14,162 nt of DNA from JBHEPS01 sp046261635 (GCA_046261635.1 JBHEOL010000079.1:1-14162), one strand, 5' to 3'. Numbered from the stretch's first letter, positions 1-7,723 are shown. The notes: generated from the sequence alone by a model not told the origin. A program made the numbers and translations.

Positions 1-50
1 GGCTGAAGCCTCCGCCACTGGAACCGGAGCACACGGAGTGGAAGTGATCG

Positions 51-73
51 GGATCCCTAGCCCCTAATCACTA
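51..73 (-). repeat. Short G-rich intergenic repeat (TAGGGGCTAGGG type)
   Basis: Read on the minus strand, the bases just after the stop of the MgtC/DUF4010 gene contain TTAGGGGCTAGGG. The same core occurs in two tandem 14-bp units after the PilZ gene at 11475-11502. Both copies sit directly behind a stop codon in intergenic DNA. With only two sites in the window I cannot define the full unit; it may be part of a dispersed family. Confidence 0.35.
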
Positions 74-1315
74 GCCCGGCCAGAACAGAAGGATCGTGAC
101 ACCCGACGCAGCGGTGATCGCCGCGGCGAGCCCGACGATCCTCAGCATTCTGCGGCTTCCGATCGTTGCGACGATGGCAGTTTTGAATGCGAGGTTGGAG
201 AGCGTCGCGACGACGATGAGTCGCCAGGCGGTCGGCGGTTCGATCTCCCCGATCTCGGTGAGGCTCGCGGTGCTGAGCGTGATCGCGTCGACATCGGTCA
301 GCCCCGAGATCAGGGAGACGACGTACATGCCTCGATCGCCGAACCATGTCCGCGCCGCCGCGACGCCGACGAGAACGACGGCATAGAGCGCGGCGAACAG
401 AAGGGCTGGCTTGAGCTCGGCCGGGTTTTCCGGGTCCGGCAGCTCCGGATCGTCATGCCGGATGCGCCACCAGAAGAGCAGCGCGATCGCCGCCTGCACC
501 AGGAGCAGGATCAAGACCGGACCGGCGGCGATGGAGAACAGGCTCCTCCCGACGAGCCAGATCTCGATCATGACGCGCACCATCACGACCGAGTTCGCAA
601 TGAGGACGACCACGGCAGCGAGCCTCGCCCCGTCCGGGTTCTGGCGGCTTCTCCGCGCGTAACTGACGGTGGTGGCCGTGCTGGAGATGATGCCGCCGAG
701 CAGGCCGCCGAGAAGCACGCCGGACTTCGGCCCGAAGAAGCGGTAGACGATGTACCCGCCGAGGCTGATGCCGACGATCAGAACCACGAGAAACCAGATC
801 GCGCGGAGATTCAGGACATTGAACGGGCCGAAGGGCTCGTCGGGAAGGATCGGAAGGATCACCAGGGCGATGAGGGCGAACCTCATGATGGCCGTCAGGT
901 CATCCTGGTCGAGCCGCTCCGTGAGGCCCTGGAGAGTCTCCTTCGCCTGGAGAAGAACCGCAACGCCTCCGCCGACCGCGACCGCGACTTCGCGCGGGCC
1001 GAGCACGAGCCATGCTCCGACCAGAAACATCACGAGCATGGCCACCTCGGTCGTCAGCCCGCCGTCGGAGACCTTCCTCTCGATCAGATGGAGGTTGCCG
1101 ACGACGATCAGGGCCGCCATGGCGAGGATGGAGGCTCCGAGAATCCAGCCGCCGAGCGTGATCGAGAGGTAGCCCGCCAGGGCTCCCCAGATCGTGATCA
1201 GGGGGAAGGTGCGAAGGCCGGCCAGCTCCCGTTTCGTCTTCTCGCGCTGAAGGCCGACGAGAAGGCCGAGCCCCAGAGCGATCCCCAGGCTGATGAATAA
1301 CTCGGACAGTTCCAT
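71..1315 (-). CDS. MgtC/SapB-family membrane protein with DUF4010 domain
   Basis: This is a 414-residue polytopic inner-membrane protein. The N-terminal part (about residues 8-135) is an MgtC/SapB domain: it has GLGLLVGLQRE at 15-25 and GLRTFPLI at 33-40, the arginine-bearing motifs typical of that fold. The C-terminal part (about 170-410) matches DUF4010, with a small-residue segment around 203-217 (GGLLGGIISSTATT) and SGLTDVDAIT at 337-346. I count roughly ten or more hydrophobic segments. MgtC proteins are linked to Mg2+ limitation and membrane potential; the long MgtC-DUF4010 form has no settled function, so transport is not proven. It lies 58 bp downstream of the SARP-receiver gene and may share its transcript, but a promoter-like sequence directly upstream could serve it alone. 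No Shine-Dalgarno sequence precedes the ATG. Confidence 0.88.
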   Translation of the reverse strand: MELSELFISLGIALGLGLLVGLQREKTKRELAGLRTFPLITIWGALAGYLSITLGGWILGASILAMAALIVVGNLHLIERKVSDGGLTTEVAMLVMFLVGAWLVLGPREVAVAVGGGVAVLLQAKETLQGLTERLDQDDLTAIMRFALIALVILPILPDEPFGPFNVLNLRAIWFLVVLIVGISLGGYIVYRFFGPKSGVLLGGLLGGIISSTATTVSYARRSRQNPDGARLAAVVVLIANSVVMVRVMIEIWLVGRSLFSIAAGPVLILLLVQAAIALLFWWRIRHDDPELPDPENPAELKPALLFAALYAVVLVGVAAARTWFGDRGMYVVSLISGLTDVDAITLSTASLTEIGEIEPPTAWRLIVVATLSNLAFKTAIVATIGSRRMLRIVGLAAAITAASGVTILLFWPG

Positions 1316-1329
1316 CGCGCTGGTCCGGG

Positions 1330-1358
1330 ATTATGAACGATTCGCCGGGGCGGTTCAG
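1330..1358 (-). promoter_or_regulatory. Possible promoter for the MgtC/DUF4010 gene
   Basis: On the minus strand, CTGAAC (1358-1353) is followed after 17 bp by CATAAT (1335-1330). The predicted start of transcription lies only about 8 nt before the ATG at 1315. That would give a very short leader, which fits the lack of a Shine-Dalgarno sequence. The -35 match is only 3 of 6, so this is a suggestion. Confidence 0.3.
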
Positions 1359-1373
1359 CGATTTCGCAGCCGA

Positions 1374-2399
1374 TCAGCTGGCGCCAGCGCCGGAACGCGG
1401 GCGCTGGCGAGTGACGTTGTCGATTCGCAGCACCAGGACTTCAGGTGCAACGGGCTTCCTGAGCAGGTCGGCCGCGCCGAGCGAGAGAGCTTCCGCCTCG
1501 AGATCCTCGTCGAGATCGGTGGCGAGAAGAATGACCGGAATGTGCGGCCGCTTCTGTCGCAGCGCGCGAAGGGCATCGAGCCCGCCGAGCATCGGAAGGT
1601 TGAAATCGAGGATGACGAGATCGACCCCGCCGGCGCCGAGCTCGAGAAAGAGCGTCGCGCCGTCCTCGGCGGTCCGAACTTCGTAGTCGGCCGCGCGGAG
1701 CGCGCGGGACCACTGCGCCCGCTTGTCGGCGTCGGCGTCGGCGAGAATCACCGATCGGCCGCTCGAGAGAATTGCAGCCGGGGGAGTTCCGCCGTAGAGC
1801 CGGGTGAGGGTGTTGCGGACTTCGACCTGCTGGGGATCGATGGCCAGAAGGCGCGTCGCGAGCTGGATGGCCTCGTCGGCGCGCCCCTCCGACTCCGAGA
1901 CGTGCAACAGTGCGCCGAGCGTGCGGCCCATCGCATGAGCGAGCCGTTTCCGCTCGAAACGGATCCACTCCTCGATCGGCTCGCCCGCCAGCGAGACGCC
2001 CTCGAGGAACTCGCCGCGATAAAGGTCGACGGCTTCGCGGAGATCGCTCTCTTCTTTCGACCCGGACCGCGCTTCGAACGCCCGCGTGTCGAGAACGGCA
2101 ACTCCTTCCGCGAACGTGATCGAGTCCTGGGCGACTTTGAGAATGTCTCCCGACCCTCCAAGGGCTTTCCGGATGACGAGGAGGCACTGACGAAGGCTAT
2201 GCCGCGCTTCCTGGTCGCTGGTTCCGCTCCAGAGCATCGATGCGAGCTTGCCCCGCGAGATCGGCTGATTGCTCCGCTGAGCGAGATACGAGATCAGGAC
2301 CTGCGCCTTGCGCGAAGGAAGGCTGATCGTTTGCCCGTCGGATCTCGTCATCTGAAATCCGCCGAGAAGGAAGATGGAGTATGAATTGTACTGACTCAT
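1374..2399 (-). CDS. SARP-type winged-helix/BTAD regulator fused to a C-terminal receiver domain
   Basis: This 341-residue protein is a transcription regulator with an unusual order of domains. Residues 1-100 form an OmpR-like winged helix of the SARP type (start SIFLLGGF, then a KAQVLISYLA helix). Residues 101-205 form a BTAD-like helical repeat region (DLYRGEFLEG at 125-134, followed by TPR-like helices). Residues 215-330 are a receiver domain with a complete active site: acidic pocket D221/D223, phosphoacceptor D265, T294 and K315. Receiver domains normally sit at the N-terminus; here the receiver is at the C-terminus and SARP/BTAD replaces the usual output. The ATG overlaps the stop of the preceding receiver gene (ATGA), with AGGGAG about 10 bases upstream, so the two are translationally coupled. 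No histidine kinase is nearby. The DNA target is unknown. Confidence 0.85.
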   Translation of the reverse strand: MSQYNSYSIFLLGGFQMTRSDGQTISLPSRKAQVLISYLAQRSNQPISRGKLASMLWSGTSDQEARHSLRQCLLVIRKALGGSGDILKVAQDSITFAEGVAVLDTRAFEARSGSKEESDLREAVDLYRGEFLEGVSLAGEPIEEWIRFERKRLAHAMGRTLGALLHVSESEGRADEAIQLATRLLAIDPQQVEVRNTLTRLYGGTPPAAILSSGRSVILADADADKRAQWSRALRAADYEVRTAEDGATLFLELGAGGVDLVILDFNLPMLGGLDALRALRQKRPHIPVILLATDLDEDLEAEALSLGAADLLRKPVAPEVLVLRIDNVTRQRPRSGAGAS

Positions 2400-2815
2400 G
2401 ATTGCGGCTCCCTAAGACAGTCTGAGACGGCTTGAATGAGCTCGTGCCGGAGCACGGGCCTCTGGATCTGACGACATGCCACCTCGTGGCGGATTCGTTC
2501 GGAGAGGGGGCTGCCCGGCTCCGCGATGACGATAGTCCTTTCGAGCAGGTCCGGATGCTCCTCCTGGAGTTTTCTGAGCAGCTCCACCCCGTCGACCCGC
2601 GGAATCGTCGGGTCGATGACCATCACCGCCGGCGGCTGGTGCTGGTTCAGCCGCTCGAGTGCCTCCTCGTACCGCGTGGCGCTGTCCACCTCGAGGAGGA
2701 CGCTCTCGAGGATCCGGACCACGAACGATCGCGACGCAGACTCGCCGATCACGACGAGCACCCTGCTCGCCGGCCGCTCGCCATCCTCCGAGTTCATCGG
2801 ACGTCGGTCGCTCAT
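2396..2815 (-). CDS. Stand-alone degenerate receiver (pseudo-receiver) protein
   Basis: This 139-residue single-domain protein has the receiver fold pattern: beta strand RVLVVIGE at 18-25, AVMVIDPTIPRVDG at 63-76 with possible phosphoacceptor D68, and IQRPVLRHEL at 117-126. Several conserved receiver residues are lost. The acidic pair after the first strand is G24-E25, the usual Thr/Ser after strand 4 is A98, and the lysine before the conserved proline is R119. It therefore probably does not phosphorylate in the normal way and may act by binding a partner. The partner is likely the SARP-receiver protein encoded next, whose start overlaps this stop codon. A second in-frame ATG at 2797 could be the true start; neither has a clear Shine-Dalgarno sequence. 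Family call is firm, role is inferred. Confidence 0.8.
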   Translation of the reverse strand: MSDRRPMNSEDGERPASRVLVVIGESASRSFVVRILESVLLEVDSATRYEEALERLNQHQPPAVMVIDPTIPRVDGVELLRKLQEEHPDLLERTIVIAEPGSPLSERIRHEVACRQIQRPVLRHELIQAVSDCLREPQS

Positions 2816-2851
2816 TACGGGAGCAGTCTCTCAGCCGCTCGTCACCCTCCC

Positions 2852-2878
2852 GTTATCCTCGCGTTAGACCCCCGTCAA
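2852..2878 (-). promoter_or_regulatory. Possible promoter for the receiver/SARP-receiver pair
   Basis: On the minus strand, TTGACG (2878-2873) is followed after 15 bp by GATAAC (2857-2852), or after 17 bp by TAACGG. The -35 match is good and the -10 is weak. It lies in the divergent gap between the receiver gene and the peptidase gene, about 40 bp from the start codon at 2815. Confidence 0.35.
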
Positions 2879-2892
2879 AAGCGAGGGGCCGC

Positions 2893-2898
2893 TATAAT
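2893..2898 (+). promoter_or_regulatory. -10 element (TATAAT) upstream of the M14 peptidase
   Basis: A perfect TATAAT stands 46 bp before the peptidase ATG in otherwise GC-rich DNA. I see no convincing -35 box 16-18 bp upstream, so the promoter may be weak or activator-dependent. Predicted leader length is about 40 nt. Confidence 0.45.
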
Positions 2899-2944
2899 CG
2901 GCGCCCGGAGCCCTTTTTCTCGAGACCCGCCTCAGGAGATATCG

Positions 2945-5545
2945 ATGACGCGACGACTTTGCCTTCTCGCAGTCCTGCTTGCCCTACTGCCGATCACGCC
3001 GATGCAGGCCGCCGCGCCGTCCCCTTCCGAGTTCCTCGGGATCGAGATCGGCTCTGACCGGGTCCTTGCGGACTACCGGCAGATCGCATCGTACTTCCGG
3101 ATGCTGGATCGGGAGTCGCCGCGCGTGGAGCTCGTCAGCCTCGGCCGCACGACCCTCGGCGAGGAGATGCTCATGGCGGTCATCTCCTCGGAGGAGAATA
3201 TCGCGAAGCTGCCGCGATTGAAGCAGATCGCGGCGAAGCTGGCGGACCCGAGGGGCCTCGGCGATGCGGAGGTCGCGGCCCTCATCGACGAGGGGCGTTC
3301 GATCGTCCTGGTGACCTGCAACATTCACTCGACCGAGATCGCATCGAGCCAGATGGCGATGGAATGGGCCCATGCGCTCGCGGTCGCCGAGGATCCGAAA
3401 ACGATGGCTCGCCTCGACGAGGCGATCCTGCTGCTCGTCCCCTCGCTCAACCCCGACGGCCAGATCATGGAGACCGAGTGGTATCGCCGCTGGCTCGGAA
3501 CGCCGTTTGAGGGGGGCCGGATGCCGCGGCTCTACCATCACTACGTCGGCCACGACAACAACCGCGACTGGTTCATGCTGACTCAGAAGGAGACGCGGAA
3601 CCTCACGCGCGCCATCTACCACGAATGGTTCCCGCAGGTGTTCGTCGACGAGCATCAGATGGGGGCGAACGGCCCACGAATGTTCATCCCGCCCTTCTCC
3701 GATCCCGTCGATCCGGACGTGCATCCGCTGATCTGGCGCGAGATCAATCTCATCGGCTCGAACATGGCGCTCCGGCTCGAGGAGGCCGGGAAAGCCGGCG
3801 TGATCTACGGCTACGGCTTCGACGCCTACTGGCTCGGTGGAACGCGGAACACGGCATGGTGGAAGAACATCACCGGACTGCTGCTCGAGGTGGCCTCGGC
3901 GAGGATCGCGAGCCCCGTCGAAGTTCACGCCACCGAGCTGAGGGGTGGGCGGAAGGGGCTCGTCGAGTACGGAGCCCAGATCAACCACCCCAACCCGTGG
4001 CGCGGTGGCGTCTGGACCATGCGCGACATCATGGATTACGAGCGGATTGCTTCGGACGCCCTGCTCGAGATCGCCGCCGAGCGGCGTGAGGATCTGCTGA
4101 AGAACCTGGTGACGCGCGCCCGCTCGGCGGTCGAGATGGCCCAGCCGCGTGAGGCCTACGTGATTCCTTACGACCAGCGCGACGCGCCGGCCGCGCGCCG
4201 GCTCGCGCTGCTGCTTGCGGATCACGGCGTGGAAGTCTTCGCCGCAAACGGAGGGGATTTCTGGATTCCGCTGGCCCAGCCCTACGGCAGATTCGTGCGT
4301 GAGATGCTCGAGCCGCAGCGCTACCCCGAGATTCGGCCGACCGCGGATGGAGGAATTCTGCAGCCGTACGATGTCGCCACCTGGACGCTCCCGCTCATGA
4401 TGGGAGTCGAGGTCCGTAAGGCGCGGATGCCCGCGCTCGTCGACGGGGCGAGGCTCGAAGCGCCGATCGGGCGGGGCGCCGTCCTTCCGGAGCCTCGTCC
4501 TGCCAGCTCGGGAGGCGCCCCCTGGTATGCCATTCTGCCGCGCTCGGCCGAAAACGCGCGAGTGATCCAGGCGGCCCTCGCCGCGAAGGGAGATGTCCGC
4601 ATCAGCCGGCGGCCGGAGCGAGACCTCGTGCAGGCACCCGTCCCGTTCGAGTCGCCCGCGGGAACGGTCTGGCTCGAGGCCCGCGCAGCCGAAGCTGCCC
4701 GGGGCGTCGCCTCCAGTGCGGGAGTCGAGCTCATCGCGGCGACCGGCGTGCCTGAGGAGGCGATCCGCCTCACGTCGCCTCGCCTCGCCATCTATCAGCC
4801 GTGGCAGGCGTCGATGGACGAGGGATGGACCCGCTGGCTGCTCGACGAATACGGGTTCGATGCCGAGCCGCTCGACAACCGGACGATCCGGGCAGCCGCA
4901 GCTGCCGGCGGGCGGTCGCTGCGGAGCCGCTTCGACGCGATCATCCTTCCCGACATCGCGCCCGCGATCATCAGCACGGGCAAGCCGCACAATGCCGCTC
5001 CGGGATGGGTCGACCTCCCGCCGGAATGGAGTGGAGGCCTGGGGAAGGAGGGAGCTGAGGCCATCCAGAGCTTCGTCGCGCAGGGAGGGACGCTCATCGC
5101 GTTCGACTCCTCGTCCGAGTGGGCGATCGAGACGCTCCAGCTTCCGGTCCGGAACGCGCTCGGCTCGCTCCGCCCGGGCGAGTTCAGCAATCCCGGCTCG
5201 CTCTTGCGTGTCGAGGTATCGACCGGCCACCCGATCACGGCGGGTCTTCCCGCGGAGCTGGCGATTTTCCACGACGACCCGGTTGCGTTCGAAACCTCGC
5301 CGCCGCTGGCAGGGGCGAAACGGTGGGTCCTGGCCGTTTATCCCGAGGATGAACGCGACCTGCTGCTGTCAGGATGGATCTCGGGAGCTGAGCGTCTGGA
5401 GCGGAAGGTGGCGGCGGTTGCCCTCACGAGCGGAAAGGGACGCGTGGTGCTGTTCGGGTTCCGCCCTCAGCATCGCGGCCAGACACACGCTACGTTTCCG
5501 ATGCTCTTCAACGCACTCTGGTGGTCGGTGACTCCGCTCGAGTGA
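2945..5545 (+). CDS. Secreted M14-family zinc carboxypeptidase-like protein
   Basis: This is an 866-residue exported metallopeptidase. The start at 2945 is chosen because AGGAG (2934-2938) lies 6 bases upstream and the product then begins with a signal peptide (basic MTRR, hydrophobic core, likely cleavage near residues 20-24). The frame is open for another 171 codons upstream, but that stretch is not protein-like and overlaps the divergent receiver gene. The catalytic domain spans about residues 40-380. Zinc ligands are H128 and E131 (NIHSTE) and H237 (VDEHQMG). Other M14 signatures are SLNPDG at 167-172, the substrate-binding NNRD at 205-208 (R207) and the likely catalytic E315 (GLLLEVAS). 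The C-terminal half (about 400-866) is an accessory region that ends in a class I glutamine amidotransferase-like fold (VAQGGTLIAFD, RVVLFGFRPQHRGQ). Probable periplasmic or extracellular peptide degradation; substrate unknown. Confidence 0.9.
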   Translation: MTRRLCLLAVLLALLPITPMQAAAPSPSEFLGIEIGSDRVLADYRQIASYFRMLDRESPRVELVSLGRTTLGEEMLMAVISSEENIAKLPRLKQIAAKLADPRGLGDAEVAALIDEGRSIVLVTCNIHSTEIASSQMAMEWAHALAVAEDPKTMARLDEAILLLVPSLNPDGQIMETEWYRRWLGTPFEGGRMPRLYHHYVGHDNNRDWFMLTQKETRNLTRAIYHEWFPQVFVDEHQMGANGPRMFIPPFSDPVDPDVHPLIWREINLIGSNMALRLEEAGKAGVIYGYGFDAYWLGGTRNTAWWKNITGLLLEVASARIASPVEVHATELRGGRKGLVEYGAQINHPNPWRGGVWTMRDIMDYERIASDALLEIAAERREDLLKNLVTRARSAVEMAQPREAYVIPYDQRDAPAARRLALLLADHGVEVFAANGGDFWIPLAQPYGRFVREMLEPQRYPEIRPTADGGILQPYDVATWTLPLMMGVEVRKARMPALVDGARLEAPIGRGAVLPEPRPASSGGAPWYAILPRSAENARVIQAALAAKGDVRISRRPERDLVQAPVPFESPAGTVWLEARAAEAARGVASSAGVELIAATGVPEEAIRLTSPRLAIYQPWQASMDEGWTRWLLDEYGFDAEPLDNRTIRAAAAAGGRSLRSRFDAIILPDIAPAIISTGKPHNAAPGWVDLPPEWSGGLGKEGAEAIQSFVAQGGTLIAFDSSSEWAIETLQLPVRNALGSLRPGEFSNPGSLLRVEVSTGHPITAGLPAELAIFHDDPVAFETSPPLAGAKRWVLAVYPEDERDLLLSGWISGAERLERKVAAVALTSGKGRVVLFGFRPQHRGQTHATFPMLFNALWWSVTPLE

Positions 5546-5560
5546 GCGGGAACCGGGGGC

Positions 5561-6157
5561 TCACGAAGGATCGGCTTGCGCACCGAACACTTCGGCGATG
5601 ACTTCGAAGAGCCTCTCGAGCTGGATGGCGGCAAGAACCTCGACGCGGATCTCGTCGCCCACGGCCCGGAGGTTGTCGTAGAGCTCGAAGATGACCGTTC
5701 CATCGAGTGCTTCGCCTTCGCGCCTGTACATGCGTTCGCGAGCAGCGTACTGGTGTTTTCTTCGATACCAGAGCTCGGCGAACGAGGCCCGCTCCGCGAA
5801 TGTCTGGGTGCCGGCGACCGTGGCGAGATTCGCCCACGTCTCTTCCCACAGCATCTCGAGGAACGAGTCCGCGGATTCGCCGGCGGCGCCGTTGAGGTGA
5901 CCCGGAACGCTCTTCTGGGCGACGAACAGGTAGAAGGCCGCGAGCTCTTCGATGCCTCTCCATGCGTAATTGGTTGAGATCCGAGTGAGACGCGATTGAA
6001 GGTCGCCGTCATCGCCTCCGGCTGCGAGGACCACGAGCTCGGCCGCGATCCGCGAGGCCAGCCTGCGCGGAGATCCCTCGTGCAGAGGGCCCTCTTCCGC
6101 GGGTCTCGATCTCACGACGTCGGCATGCATGCCCGCAGGATCGCTCCCGGCCGTCAC
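5561..6157 (-). CDS. Conserved-looking alpha-helical protein of unknown function
   Basis: This ORF gives up to 198 residues and converges on the peptidase gene with a 15-bp gap. I do not recognise the family. The sequence is predicted to be mostly helical and soluble, with tryptophan- and tyrosine-rich stretches (STNYAWRGIEELAAFYLFVA, FLEMLWEETWANL, FAELWYRRKHQYAARERMYRR) and an acidic C-terminal half. There is no signal peptide or membrane segment. The GTG at 6157 is the longest start. An ATG at 6130 giving 189 residues is equally possible, since a candidate promoter ends close to 6162. Neither start has a well-spaced Shine-Dalgarno sequence. Codon use resembles the neighbours, which supports a real gene. 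Confidence 0.6.
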   Translation of the reverse strand: MTAGSDPAGMHADVVRSRPAEEGPLHEGSPRRLASRIAAELVVLAAGGDDGDLQSRLTRISTNYAWRGIEELAAFYLFVAQKSVPGHLNGAAGESADSFLEMLWEETWANLATVAGTQTFAERASFAELWYRRKHQYAARERMYRREGEALDGTVIFELYDNLRAVGDEIRVEVLAAIQLERLFEVIAEVFGAQADPS

Positions 6158-6161
6158 CGCG

Positions 6162-6191
6162 GTGTTAGAAAGAGCGTGAGAAGTCCGTCAA
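6162..6191 (-). promoter_or_regulatory. Possible promoter for the helical hypothetical protein
   Basis: On the minus strand, TTGACG (6191-6186) is separated by 18 bp from TAACAC (6167-6162). Transcription would start near 6155, which favours the ATG at 6130 over the GTG at 6157. The -10 match is only 3 of 6, and the site lies inside the end of the possible 37-residue ORF. Confidence 0.25.
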
Positions 6192-6278
6192 AACCCCGGG
6201 CTGTTGCATGAAGTAATAGACCGTCGTCAATCCGAGCAGGAGCAGGGCCCCATCGAATCGGAAAACCGGATTCGACAC
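6165..6278 (-). CDS. Possible 37-residue single-pass membrane peptide, or remnant of a transporter C-terminus
   Basis: A short minus-strand frame with a GTG start at 6278 and TAA at 6165-6167 encodes SNPVFRFDGALLLLGLTTVY, then YFMQQPGVLTDFSRSF. It has one clear membrane helix (about GALLLLGLTTVYYFM) with a basic residue on the N-terminal side. It sits directly upstream of, and on the same strand as, the helical hypothetical protein. The frame stays open for about ten codons before the GTG and then meets a stop, so no longer form exists here. The R-x-D-G-A-L-L-L-L pattern resembles the last helix of Na+/Ca2+ exchanger-type proteins, so it could be a decayed transporter tail. It is too short to be certain it is translated. 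Confidence 0.35.
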   Translation of the reverse strand: MSNPVFRFDGALLLLGLTTVYYFMQQPGVLTDFSRSF

Positions 6279-6346
6279 TCGACGAGCCGCCTTTTCAGGA
6301 GATGGATTTCAGACGGCTTCCAGGGCCACCCTTTGCCGCCAGGCGC

Positions 6347-6375
6347 TTTTCCGCTGGGGCGATCTCGTCTAAAGT
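6347..6375 (+). promoter_or_regulatory. Leaderless-type promoter of the NADH dehydrogenase gene
   Basis: TTTTCC (6347-6352), a 17-bp spacer and TAAAGT (6370-6375) end only 7 bases before the ATG at 6383. Transcription is therefore expected to start at or beside the A of the start codon. The gene lacks a normally spaced Shine-Dalgarno sequence, which agrees with a leaderless message. Matches to consensus are 3 of 6 and 4 of 6. Confidence 0.4.
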
Positions 6376-6382
6376 CCGCAGG

Positions 6383-7723
6383 ATGCCGGAGTCAATTCCC
6401 CACGTCGTGATCCTCGGAGGAGGTTTCGGCGGCCTCTATGCGGCCCTCGAGCTCGCGGATGCCCCGGTTCGGGTCACCGTCGTCGACCGGCGGAACCATC
6501 ACCTGTTCCAGCCTCTCCTCTACCAGGTGGCCTCGGCCGCCCTCAACCCTTCCGACATCGCATCGCCGATCCGCTCGATCCTCGGCAGGCAGAAGAACAC
6601 CAGCGTCGTTCTCGGCGAGGCAGTGTCGATCGACCCGCGCTCCAGGATCGTGCGTTTTCGACGAGGGACCGAGATGGCGTTCGACTATCTCATCGTCGCG
6701 ACAGGGGCGACGCACTCCTATTTCGGGAACGAGGAGTGGGAGAAATGGGCGCCCGGGCTGAAGACGATCGAGGACGCCCTCGAGATCCGGCGGCGCGTGC
6801 TACTGGCATTCGAAGCGGCCGAGCGGGAGGAAGATCCGGAAAAGCGCCGGCAATGGCTTTCCTTCGTCGTCGTCGGTGGAGGGCCCACGGGCGTGGAACT
6901 GGCCGGCGCGTTCGCGGAGATCGCCTTCCACACGATGCGCAGGGACTTCAGACGGATCGACCCGAGCCAGGCGAAGATCACCCTGATCGAGGGTCTTCCC
7001 CGCGTGCTTCCTTCCTATCCGGAGGATCTCTCGCGCAAGGCGAAAAAGCAGCTCGAGAAGCTCGGCGTAGAAGTGCGTACGGGTGAGCTCGTGAGCGCGG
7101 TCGACGCCGAAGGTGTGACCGTGGGAGAGGATCGGTACCAGGCGCGTACGGTCGTCTGGGCGGCGGGAGTTCAGGCTTCCCCTCTGGCGCGGTGCCTCGG
7201 CGTGGAGCTCGACAAGGCAGGCAGAGTGCTCGTCGAGAAGGATCTGTCGGTTCCCGGGTGGCCGGAGATTTTCATCGCGGGTGACCTGGCGGCCTCGAAG
7301 CAGGAAGACGGGAGCATAGTTCCGGGAGTCGCTCCCGCGGCGATCCAGATGGGCCGTCACGCGGCCGTGTCGATCGTCAGGGAGGTCGGCGGAAAGGACC
7401 GCCCCTCATTCCGCTATCGGGACAAGGGATCGCTCGCAACGATCGGGCGGGCCGCCGCCGTGGCGGACTTCGGCCGGCTGCACATGGGTGGATGGATCGC
7501 CTGGGTCGCGTGGCTGGTCATTCACGTCTTCTTCCTCATCGGCTTCCGCAACCGGCTGTTCGTGATCTCGCAGTGGGCATGGGCTTACCTCACGCGAAAA
7601 CGGGGGGCGCGACTCATTACGGGCGACTCCGCTGCCGAGCTGGGATTGACCGCGGACGATACGGCGGCCCGACTCGGCGAGGCGGGCGCCGGAAAGAATT
7701 CGAAGGAGAAACAGCCGACATGA
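6383..7723 (+). CDS. ndh: Type II NADH:quinone oxidoreductase (NDH-2)
   Basis: This 446-residue FAD enzyme passes electrons from NADH to the quinone pool at the inner face of the membrane without pumping protons. The first Rossmann motif is VVILGGGFGGLYAA (8-21), binding FAD. The second is VVVGGGPTGVELAG (162-175), binding NADH. The FAD-contacting IAGDLA lies at 328-333, and the quinone-site APAAIQMG stretch at 347-354. A hydrophobic C-terminal segment (about 410-428, WIAWVAWLVIHVFFLIGF) is the usual membrane anchor. Length is normal for the family. The start at 6383 places the FAD motif at the expected distance from the N-terminus; an in-frame ATG at 6302 would add 27 atypical residues. It is the first gene of a chain of ATGA overlaps: its stop overlaps the ATG of the exported protein at 7720. 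Confidence 0.92.
   Translation: MPESIPHVVILGGGFGGLYAALELADAPVRVTVVDRRNHHLFQPLLYQVASAALNPSDIASPIRSILGRQKNTSVVLGEAVSIDPRSRIVRFRRGTEMAFDYLIVATGATHSYFGNEEWEKWAPGLKTIEDALEIRRRVLLAFEAAEREEDPEKRRQWLSFVVVGGGPTGVELAGAFAEIAFHTMRRDFRRIDPSQAKITLIEGLPRVLPSYPEDLSRKAKKQLEKLGVEVRTGELVSAVDAEGVTVGEDRYQARTVVWAAGVQASPLARCLGVELDKAGRVLVEKDLSVPGWPEIFIAGDLAASKQEDGSIVPGVAPAAIQMGRHAAVSIVREVGGKDRPSFRYRDKGSLATIGRAAAVADFGRLHMGGWIAWVAWLVIHVFFLIGFRNRLFVISQWAWAYLTRKRGARLITGDSAAELGLTADDTAARLGEAGAGKNSKEKQPT

Noticed and set aside
1..67. Possible plus-strand coding end (reading AEASATGTGAHGVEVIGIPS, stop at 65-67)
   Set aside because: Only 22 codons are visible and nothing in them is recognisable; it may be a gene tail from the left, but this cannot be supported.
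455..1300. 281-residue plus-strand frame opposite the MgtC/DUF4010 gene
   Set aside because: Antisense shadow: composition is dominated by D, E, R and G with no domain, while the minus strand encodes a clear membrane protein.
1293..2384. 363-residue plus-strand frame opposite the SARP-receiver gene
   Set aside because: Antisense shadow of a recognised gene; no ribosome site and no family match.
2432..2944. 171-codon N-terminal extension of the peptidase
   Set aside because: It overlaps the receiver gene on the other strand, is not protein-like, and would bury the signal peptide that follows AGGAG and the ATG at 2945.
2984..5272. 762-residue minus-strand frame opposite the peptidase
   Set aside because: Long open frames opposite GC-rich genes are common. 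The product is an R/D/G/H-rich sequence without any fold pattern, and the plus strand has all M14 catalytic residues.
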